Assembly (NCBI RefSeq): GCF_005845365.1
Contig: NZ_CP040509.1
Location: forward strand, 372,001-436,000
DNA length: 64,000 nt
DNA from: Rhodoluna limnophila
GTDB taxonomy: Bacteria > Actinomycetota > Actinomycetes > Actinomycetales > Microbacteriaceae
Reading direction: 5' to 3'
Of this stretch, positions 58,431-64,000 are shown piece after piece. Positions within the stretch are counted from its first letter, which is position 1. Each line of letters begins with the position of its first letter. The position numbers and the translations under genes were made by a program. The notes under the pieces were generated by a model that ran no database searches, had not been told where the DNA came from, and saw only the letters and a program-made list of their open reading frames with translations.

Positions 58431-59489
58431 ATGTTCGGAAAACTTGCCGCAGTAGCCATCACTGGCGTTTTGGTTGCATCGCTATCAGGCTGCACCCCGC
58501 CAATGCCACCAGAAATCTTGTCTGCGTTGGCCGAGCAAGAGTTCACCTGTGTCGAGGGAACTTCTGTTATTTCGGTACCGGCTTCAACCACTGACATGGC
58601 GCCAGGTTGGCAGTTTGCTGCCGGGGATGCCTGCCCAGGGATGAATTTCGAAGTCCAATTCGACGACGCATCTTCGGCAGATTTGGTTTTTAGCACTTCG
58701 GACTTGGACCCTACGCTTTGTAAAAGCGCTGTAGAGGTTCCATTTGCAGTGGATGCTGGCGTTCTGGTGTACCAGCACTCAGATGGCAACATGTTCAACT
58801 TCTCGCCGGAGTTGATTGCAAAGATTTTTGCCGGTGAAATTACAGACTGGTCTGATCCGGCGATTGCCGAGGAGAACTTGGGTGCTGTTTACATGGCCGG
58901 CCCAATCACGTTTCTTGACCGAGCCTACGGACCTGCTCTCGACTCTTTCAACAGCTGGATGAAACGCCTAGTGCCTGATTTCAATTCAGAGCGCATCCAA
59001 GCCGGGCCAGCTATCTCGGCTGCGGACCTTTTCCTCGAGGAGGGGCAGGTCGCCATCGTGGCTAACTCCGTAGCAATGGAGCTTGGTCTTATGCCGGCCG
59101 GTGTGATCAATGGTCCAGATGCCTCTGTGGATGTTATCTATCCAGACACTGGTTCAATTGGCTCTGCAGCTACTCAGTTTGATATGAAATCTGAGCCGAA
59201 TCGACTAACCGTCGCGTACAACAGTGCCAACCCGGCTATGCCTGCTCCTGGTGCAGAGGTAGCGCAGCCGCCTTACGAGGCAGTCTTTACGGCGCCACTG
59301 CACATTTGTGGTGACGCAACTCTAGCCAAGCGAGCAGCAGCACGATTCATTCTTCGTCAGGACCAACAGGGTGCTATGGCGGCTACCTACTTCGTCCCGA
59401 TCACTGAAGCGATTCGCGTGTCGGCCCTCACCGTGGTCTCCGAAGGATTGACCTTGCCTTCATTTGATCCCGAGGACTACACCGGCTAA
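58431..59489 (+). CDS. PstS-like lipoprotein with degenerate ligand site
   Basis: A 352-residue lipoprotein (lipobox LSGC, Cys21). The PstS-type segment FNFSPELIAKIFAGEITDWSDPAI (about 122-145, cited in part) places it in the PBP-II family near PstS. The N-terminal G-G-S-F phosphate loop is replaced by VPASTTDMAPG, and the SGTT region by DRAYGP, so the phosphate ligands of the canonical protein are not conserved. Cys40, Cys68, Cys97 and Cys293 could form two disulfides. It lies 87 bases behind pstS. A sensor, an anchor for the soluble PstS, or binding of another ligand are possible. Confidence 0.8.
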   Translation: MFGKLAAVAITGVLVASLSGCTPPMPPEILSALAEQEFTCVEGTSVISVPASTTDMAPGWQFAAGDACPGMNFEVQFDDASSADLVFSTSDLDPTLCKSAVEVPFAVDAGVLVYQHSDGNMFNFSPELIAKIFAGEITDWSDPAIAEENLGAVYMAGPITFLDRAYGPALDSFNSWMKRLVPDFNSERIQAGPAISAADLFLEEGQVAIVANSVAMELGLMPAGVINGPDASVDVIYPDTGSIGSAATQFDMKSEPNRLTVAYNSANPAMPAPGAEVAQPPYEAVFTAPLHICGDATLAKRAAARFILRQDQQGAMAATYFVPITEAIRVSALTVVSEGLTLPSFDPEDYTG

Positions 59490-59507
59490 TTGGCTTTGGC
59501 CGCTTGT

Positions 59508-59520
59508 TAGGCTGGTACCT
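59508..59520 (+). promoter_or_regulatory. TAGGCT box before the membrane protein gene upstream of ribF
   Basis: TAGGCT lies seven bases before the ATG at 59521; there is no ribosome binding site. Same arrangement as at yaaA. Confidence 0.4.
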
Positions 59521-59910
59521 ATGCCAAAAGCGACCAACTCACTCGGAATCGGAAGATTGCTAATTGCCGTTTACGGCGTTTTTGCAGTTTCGTCATCAGC
59601 TCGCGCGATTTATCAGTTGGCTCGGGAATTCGACCAGGCTCCGCTGGCCTACAGTTTGTCTGCTCTTGCGGCCGTGGTCTACATTTTGGCAACCATCGCC
59701 CTAGCGAGACCTTCGCTGCGTACCTTGGCGTTCATCGCCGTCAGCTTCGAGCTCGTCGGTGTGCTTGCCGTTGGCGTGCTCAGCTATCTGCAGCCAGAAC
59801 TCTTTGCACACCCTTCGGTTTGGTCAAAATTTGGCCAGGGATACGGCTTTGTGCCACTGGTCTTGCCGTTCTTGGGTCTGCTCTGGCTTAGAAAGCAGTC
59901 TGCAAACTAA
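59521..59910 (+). CDS. Four-helix membrane protein upstream of ribF, function unknown
   Basis: A 129-residue protein with four hydrophobic segments (about 10-28, 42-62, 68-88, 103-122) and a conserved-looking HPSVWSKFGQGYGFVPLVLP stretch. I do not know the function. The in-frame start at 59464 overlaps the upstream gene and is rejected in favour of ATG 59521. Its TAA overlaps the ribF ATG, so the two are coupled. Confidence 0.7.
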   Translation: MPKATNSLGIGRLLIAVYGVFAVSSSARAIYQLAREFDQAPLAYSLSALAAVVYILATIALARPSLRTLAFIAVSFELVGVLAVGVLSYLQPELFAHPSVWSKFGQGYGFVPLVLPFLGLLWLRKQSAN

Positions 59911-60839
59911 TGCTTGCCATCGAAAGAACTTCAGATCTGCCTGACGGCTTTGCCGAAACTGCCGTGACCATCGGAAAGTTTGACGGAATTCATCTGGGCC
60001 ATAAAAAACTGCTTAGCAATTTGGTGGCCGCTGCAGACGAGCACATGTTGGCCAGTGTTGTGGTTACCTTTGATCGCCACCCAGATGCACTGTTCAAGCC
60101 TGAATCAGCAAAGCTGCCGCTCATCGGTCCTGGGCAAAAACTGGTGCACCTTGAAGAATCTGGCGTGGATGCTGTTCTTACTCTTCCCTTTGACCATGAA
60201 TTTGCAGCCTTGGCGGCGCGCGATTTTGTACAGCAAATTTTGGTTGAGGGATTAGACGCTCGTCTGGTTTTAGTCGGCGAGGATTTTCGGTTTGGTGCCG
60301 GGGGAGCCGGCACGCCTGAGACTCTCAAAGTTTTGGGGGCCGAATTCGGTTTTGTAGTTCGAGTCATTGGCAGTGCGAACATCGATGGCGTAAAAGTTTC
60401 AACCACACGCATCCGTGAGCTCCTAGACCAGGGTGACGTCACCAAAGCTGCTGAGCTGCTCGGTCGCAATCACTACAGCGCAGGTGTCATCGAACACGGA
60501 TTGAAAATCGGTCGCACCATTGGATTCCCGACAGCAAACATGACTCGTGAGTGCGAGGGCTATTTGCCGCTCGATGGTGTTTACGCAGGTTGGCTGTATG
60601 CCGACGGTGAGAAGTATCCCGCTGCCCACTCGGTTGGTATCAACGAAACTTTTCAGGCCGTGCCACGTTTGGTTGAGTCTCACGTAATCGACCGAGTTGA
60701 CCTAGATTTGTACGACAAATTTGTCGTCCTTGAGTTCGTGGCTTTCATAAGGCCCGCAGCTAAGTTTGATGGCGTTGATGCGCTAGTCGAAGAAATTCAC
60801 CGCGACCTCGATAAGTGCCGCAAGATCCTAGAAATCTAG
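59910..60839 (+). CDS. ribF: Bifunctional riboflavin kinase/FMN adenylyltransferase
   Basis: A 309-residue enzyme making FMN and FAD. The N-terminal adenylyltransferase domain shows GKFDGIHLGHKKLL and VVTFDRHPDALF; the C-terminal kinase domain has GRTIGFPTANM and GVYAGW. The N-terminal part starts with the actinobacterial pattern. Coupled to the upstream membrane protein (TAATG). Confidence 0.95.
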   Translation: MLAIERTSDLPDGFAETAVTIGKFDGIHLGHKKLLSNLVAAADEHMLASVVVTFDRHPDALFKPESAKLPLIGPGQKLVHLEESGVDAVLTLPFDHEFAALAARDFVQQILVEGLDARLVLVGEDFRFGAGGAGTPETLKVLGAEFGFVVRVIGSANIDGVKVSTTRIRELLDQGDVTKAAELLGRNHYSAGVIEHGLKIGRTIGFPTANMTRECEGYLPLDGVYAGWLYADGEKYPAAHSVGINETFQAVPRLVESHVIDRVDLDLYDKFVVLEFVAFIRPAAKFDGVDALVEEIHRDLDKCRKILEI

Positions 60840-60986
60840 TACGTATTCTCAGTTAACGCTCGGGGCATTCACAGGCAACGTCCAGTGGATTTTCGGGATA
60901 CGCCCATTTTCGATTGAAAGTCTCTATTTGCAATCGGTATCAGGATTTGATGCCTTGCTATCTAGGACCATCGAAAGGAGCCAGAA

Positions 60987-61316
60987 ATGGCCAAGCAAGA
61001 GAACGTAGAACCAGAGCTCAATCCCGAATCACAAGAGAACCTCGATTCAGCCAATCCTTACGAAGAAGACCTCAAGGCGTCGTTCAGCCGCACTGCCTGG
61101 CTAAAGTCACGTGGCGCAAAGATTGCTGCCATTGCAGTCGGTGGGTCATTGGCTCTTGGCGCGGCCTTCGTTGGCGGTGTCGTCGCGGCCAACACTGTCT
61201 CTCCTAAAGGCATTGTTGCTGATGAGTTTGGTAACCACGGGCCGCTTGAGCCGTTTGCCGAGGGTCAGCGTCCGCCTCGCGGACCGGAAGGTGATCGACC
61301 ACACCGCGGTGAGTAA
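60987..61316 (+). CDS. Single-pass membrane protein with acidic N terminus and Pro-rich tail
   Basis: A 109-residue protein: an acidic, Asn/Glu-rich cytoplasmic part (1-30), a basic stretch, a Gly/Ala/Val membrane helix (about 46-68), and an extracytoplasmic tail with PPRGPEGDRPHRGE. A strong AAAGGAG site precedes the ATG and a hairpin terminator follows, so it is probably a separate gene. No family is recognised. The 147 bases upstream show no clear promoter. Confidence 0.65.
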   Translation: MAKQENVEPELNPESQENLDSANPYEEDLKASFSRTAWLKSRGAKIAAIAVGGSLALGAAFVGGVVAANTVSPKGIVADEFGNHGPLEPFAEGQRPPRGPEGDRPHRGE

Positions 61317-61322
61317 TAAGTG

Positions 61323-61358
61323 CAATCCCTCAATCAGCCATCGTTGATTGGGGGATTG
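61323..61358 (+). terminator. Hairpin terminator after the 109-residue membrane protein
   Basis: CAATCCCTCAATCA pairs with TGATTGGGGGATTG (one G-T pair) around a short loop. The downstream T content is modest. Confidence 0.65.
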
Positions 61359-61387
61359 TGTTTACACTGGAACAAACAAGGAGACTC

Positions 61388-61834
61388 ATGACATTTGCTG
61401 GCGCCATCAAAGTTTGCCTGACCAAATTTGCCGATTTCCGCGGGGTAGCTACGCGACGCGAGTACTGGTATTTCGTGCTTTTCACGGTGCTGGTCAGTTT
61501 GGTCCTCAGCACAGTAGATGGACTGATCTTCCCGCCGGTGACCACAGCTCAGGATGCATTCCTTGCTTCACTTGAGGCCAACCCAGAGACCCTCGACGCA
61601 GCGTTGCTAAATGCTGCTCTCATGGAGAGTTGGAATGCAACTCCAATCAGTAACTTGGTTGGCTTCATTCTCGGCATTCCTTTGCTGGCAGCTTTGGTAA
61701 GACGCATGCGCGATGCGGGCTTCAGCGCCTGGTGGATGCTCCTTTCATGGGTTCCGCTACTAACTTTCATCTTCTCGTTGTTGCCAACCAAAACCGCAGA
61801 GCAGGGCAATACCAGGATTAGGACTGGCAACTAA
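61388..61834 (+). CDS. DUF805 family membrane protein
   Basis: A 148-residue protein of the DUF805 family, with the characteristic KFADFRGVATRREYWYFVLF start (amphipathic helix, then RREYW), four membrane segments and the LVRRMRDAGFSAWW motif. The function of the family is unknown. ATG 61388 has an AAGGAG site; the earlier in-frame ATG at 61358 lies in the terminator and is rejected. Confidence 0.88.
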   Translation: MTFAGAIKVCLTKFADFRGVATRREYWYFVLFTVLVSLVLSTVDGLIFPPVTTAQDAFLASLEANPETLDAALLNAALMESWNATPISNLVGFILGIPLLAALVRRMRDAGFSAWWMLLSWVPLLTFIFSLLPTKTAEQGNTRIRTGN

Positions 61835-61855
61835 CCCGCTTTTGAGCTAGGCTTG
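61826..61855 (+). promoter_or_regulatory. Candidate rpsO promoter
   Basis: CTGGCA (61826-61831) and TAGGCT (61850-61855) are 18 bases apart. The -35 overlaps the 3' end of the DUF805 gene. The transcript would have a leader of about 80 bases. Confidence 0.45.
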
Positions 61856-61891
61856 TGAGGTTGCCGTGTATCGGCCGCGGATCAAGAGCGC

Positions 61892-61908
61892 CAAAACATT
61901 GGGTTTTG
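61892..61908 (+). promoter_or_regulatory. Hairpin in the rpsO leader
   Basis: CAAAAC-ATTGG-GTTTTG forms a stem in the leader, enclosed by a possible GCG/CGC outer pairing. S15 often represses its own translation through leader structure; the same here is inference. Confidence 0.35.
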
Positions 61909-61942
61909 TGCACCGCGCAGTAAGTAGAAGAGGACCATTCAA

Positions 61943-62212
61943 ATGGCACTAGACGCAGCAGTGAAAACTGCAATCATCAACGAGTACGCAACTCACCCAG
62001 GCGACACTGGTTCTCCAGAGGTTCAGGTTGCTGTGCTAACCAAGCGCATCAAGGACCTAACTGAGCACCTAAAGGAGCACAAGCACGACCACCACTCACG
62101 TCGTGGTCTGTTGATCCTTGTTGGTCAGCGCCGCCGCCTACTCGGCTACCTACAGGGTGTCGACATTGCTCGCTACCGTGCACTAATCGAGCGCCTAGGG
62201 CTTCGTCGCTAG
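61943..62212 (+). CDS. rpsO: 30S ribosomal protein S15
   Basis: An 89-residue primary 16S rRNA-binding protein. The family signature is present: [31 protein letters not shown] and RRRLLGYL. It has an AGAGGA site. It is separated from pnp by a terminator and a 250-base gap. Confidence 0.97.
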   Translation: MALDAAVKTAIINEYATHPGDTGSPEVQVAVLTKRIKDLTEHLKEHKHDHHSRRGLLILVGQRRRLLGYLQGVDIARYRALIERLGLRR

Positions 62213-62249
62213 TTCGCCTCCGGCAAACGGCCGCGATTCAATACTTTCG

Positions 62250-62283
62250 AAACCGCCTTCCTTCGGGAGGGCGGTTTTGTTTA
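62250..62283 (+). terminator. Rho-independent terminator after rpsO
   Basis: AAACCGCCTTCC pairs with GGAGGGCGGTTT (one G-T pair) around a TTCG tetraloop, followed by TTGTTT. Confidence 0.88.
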
Positions 62284-62529
62284 ACCTGACATTCACCCAG
62301 TACCTAGGTAATTCAGCGGTCTGCTGGTAACCTTGCAAGAGAGCATCGCAGCAGGTTTGCTGGTCTCCGGTTGTGGATCTTGAGAGTTGAACTTCAAGGT
62401 TTTCTACTGCAGACCAGGGCATCCCTCCAATGTGGGCAAGTTAACTTGCCGCGAACGCTCACGCGCGCCGCCAAAAATAGCCATTCTCGGCCATGGCGGA
62501 TGCGCAAAGAGGATAAAAGAGGAGGGACC
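62284..62529 (+). promoter_or_regulatory. Structured leader region of pnp
   Basis: The 246 bases before pnp hold no gene. They contain a perfect 16-base palindrome GGCAAGTTAACTTGCC (62435-62450) and a GCCAT/ATGGC hairpin near 62480-62497, followed by a strong GAGGAGGG site. PNPase genes are often autoregulated through leader hairpins cut by RNase III; this is a candidate for such control, by analogy only. Confidence 0.4.
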
Positions 62530-64000
62530 ATGGAAGGTCCAGAAATCAAAGCAACAGAAGCAGTAATCGACAACGGTAAGTACGGAAAGCGCGTTATTCG
62601 CTTCGAAACCGGTCGTCTAGCACAGCAGGCACAGGGTGCTGCGGCTGTTTACATCGATGAAGAAACCATGCTGTTCTCGGCTACCACTGCAAGCAAGCAG
62701 CCAAAAGACCAGTTTGACTTCTTCCCACTAACCATTGACGTTGAAGAGCGCATGTATGCGGCAGGCCGCATTCCAGGAAGCTTCTTCCGTCGCGAAGGTC
62801 GCCCATCAACCGAGGCAATCCTTGCCTGCCGTTTGATCGACCGCCCACTACGCCCATCATTCGTTGATGGTCTGCGTAACGAGATTCAGGTTGTAGTAAC
62901 CGTTATGGCAATCGAGCCAGACGAGCTTTACGACGTTGTAGCTATCAACGCTGCCTCAATGTCTACCCAGCTTGCAGGCTTGCCATTCTCTGGTCCTATC
63001 GGTGGTGTGCGTGTTGCACTTATCGACGGCCAGTGGGTTGCGTTCCCTAAGCACTCACAGCTTGAGCGCGCAGTTTTCAACATGGTTGTTGCTGGTCGCG
63101 TACTAGTTGAGAACGGCGTCGAAGACGTTGCAATCATGATGGTTGAGGCTGAGGCTTCAGAAAACGCCATGGACCTAATTGCTGCTGGCGCCAAGGCTCC
63201 ATCAGAGGACGTTGTTGCTGAGGGTCTTGAGGCTGCCAAGCCGTTCATCAAGGCTCTAGTAAAGGCTCAGGCTGACCTAGCTGCTGTTGCTGCAAAGCCA
63301 ACCGCTGACTACCCAACCTTCTTGCCATACACCGATGAGGTATTTGCTGCCGTCGAGGCTGCTGCAGGTACCGAGTTGGCCAAGGTTTACCAGATTGCCG
63401 ACAAGGTTGAGCGCCAGGATGCAGACGATGCACTCAAGGCTGCCACCAAGGAGAAGCTAGAAGCTTCACTTGACGAGGCACAGATGGCTCAGTTCTCAGC
63501 TGCCTACAAGTCAGTAACCAAGAAGATCATGCGTACCCGCGTTCTAAAAGAGGGAATCCGCATCGATGGCCGTGGCCTGCGCGACATCCGTAACCTAGAC
63601 GCAGAGGTAGCAGTTATTCCTCGCGTTCACGGTTCAGCAATCTTCCAGCGTGGAGAGACCCAGATCCTGGGTGTAACCACCTTGAACATGCTGAAGATGG
63701 AGCAGCAGATTGACTCGCTAAGCCCAGTCACATCAAAGCGGTACATGCACAACTACAACTTCCCACCATATTCAACCGGTGAAGTTGGTCGTGTAGGTAC
63801 TCCAAAGCGTCGCGAAATTGGCCACGGTGCTCTTGCCGAGCGTGCGTTGGTTCCGGTTCTTCCAAAGCGTGAAGACTTCCCATACGCGATCCGTCAGGTT
63901 TCTGAGGCCCTTGGCTCAAACGGTTCAACCTCAATGGGTTCTGTCTGTGCGTCTACCCTTGCCTTGCTAAACGCGGGTGTGCCTCTTCGTGCACCAGTTG
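62530..64000 (+). CDS. pnp: Polyribonucleotide nucleotidyltransferase (PNPase), 5' part, cut by window end
   Basis: The frame is open from ATG 62530 to the end of the window (490 codons of an expected 740-760). It encodes the first RNase PH-like domain ([59 protein letters not shown]-like), the all-helical linker, and the beginning of the second RNase PH-like domain ([42 protein letters not shown]). The enzyme degrades RNA 3'-5' by phosphorolysis and can add tails. KH and S1 domains lie beyond the window. AGGAGGG precedes the start. Confidence 0.96.
   Translation, partial: MEGPEIKATEAVIDNGKYGKRVIRFETGRLAQQAQGAAAVYIDEETMLFSATTASKQPKDQFDFFPLTIDVEERMYAAGRIPGSFFRREGRPSTEAILACRLIDRPLRPSFVDGLRNEIQVVVTVMAIEPDELYDVVAINAASMSTQLAGLPFSGPIGGVRVALIDGQWVAFPKHSQLERAVFNMVVAGRVLVENGVEDVAIMMVEAEASENAMDLIAAGAKAPSEDVVAEGLEAAKPFIKALVKAQADLAAVAAKPTADYPTFLPYTDEVFAAVEAAAGTELAKVYQIADKVERQDADDALKAATKEKLEASLDEAQMAQFSAAYKSVTKKIMRTRVLKEGIRIDGRGLRDIRNLDAEVAVIPRVHGSAIFQRGETQILGVTTLNMLKMEQQIDSLSPVTSKRYMHNYNFPPYSTGEVGRVGTPKRREIGHGALAERALVPVLPKREDFPYAIRQVSEALGSNGSTSMGSVCASTLALLNAGVPLRAPV

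Overview
The window is a compact, almost gap-free stretch of chromosome from an actinobacterium. The gene order argS-lysA-hom-thrC-thrB-rho-prfA-prmC-tsaC-wecA-atpI-atpBEFHAGDC, the order dxr-M50 protease-ispG and the order proS-nusA-ylxR-infB-rbfA-truB-(ribF)-rpsO-pnp are actinobacterial. Moderate GC by eye, very short intergenic gaps, many GTG/TTG starts and many starts that look leaderless suggest a streamlined, relatively low-GC member of the Microbacteriaceae, such as the freshwater Luna/Aquiluna/Rhodoluna group. The taxon is an inference; no rRNA or marker comparison could be run.

Layout. 1-6300: the 3' end of a UPF0182 membrane protein gene, tRNA-fMet with a terminator, a secreted protein of unknown function, an HtrA protease, a DUF3039 protein, and murI-rph-rdgB. 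6298-8057: DedA and tRNA-Arg(CCG) on the minus strand, then a GH32-like glycosidase. 8165-14566: argS, lysA and the threonine genes. 14567-20606: a structured leader and rho, then prfA, prmC, tsaC, wecA and an AtpI-like gene. 20767-27691: the complete F1Fo ATP synthase operon, closed by a strong bidirectional terminator. 27754-31442: cobalamin adenosyltransferase, yaaA, an ECF sigma factor with a membrane partner, and ogt. 31502-41740: a polyamine/GABA island with a class III aminotransferase, an Lrp regulator, an aldehyde dehydrogenase, an orphan FtsK-like ATPase, a PotD-A-B-C transporter and a GABA aminotransferase. 41816-48426: dxr, site-2 protease, ispG, a GH27 alpha-galactosidase and proS. 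48484-53886: nusA, ylxR, infB, rbfA and truB, without rimP at its usual place. 53879-59489: a small membrane protein, then pstC-pstA-pstB-pstS plus a second, degenerate PstS-like lipoprotein. 59521-64000: a membrane protein, ribF, two small membrane proteins, rpsO and the 5' part of pnp.

How it fits together. Most of the window is housekeeping: translation, amino acid synthesis, energy, MEP isoprenoids, RNA decay. The accessory content is nutrient scavenging: putrescine import and conversion towards succinate semialdehyde, high-affinity phosphate uptake with candidate Pho boxes, and two intracellular glycosidases for imported sugars. No phage, transposon, CRISPR array or obvious defence system is present. 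The most unusual items are the PstS/PstS-like pair (PstS with no lipid anchor, the partner lipidated but lacking the phosphate-binding signature), a Rho without its N-terminal Rho_N domain, a tRNA-Arg that ends one base before the dedA start codon, a recurrent TANNNT box 6-7 nt before start codons, and an inverted repeat around the ogt start codon.
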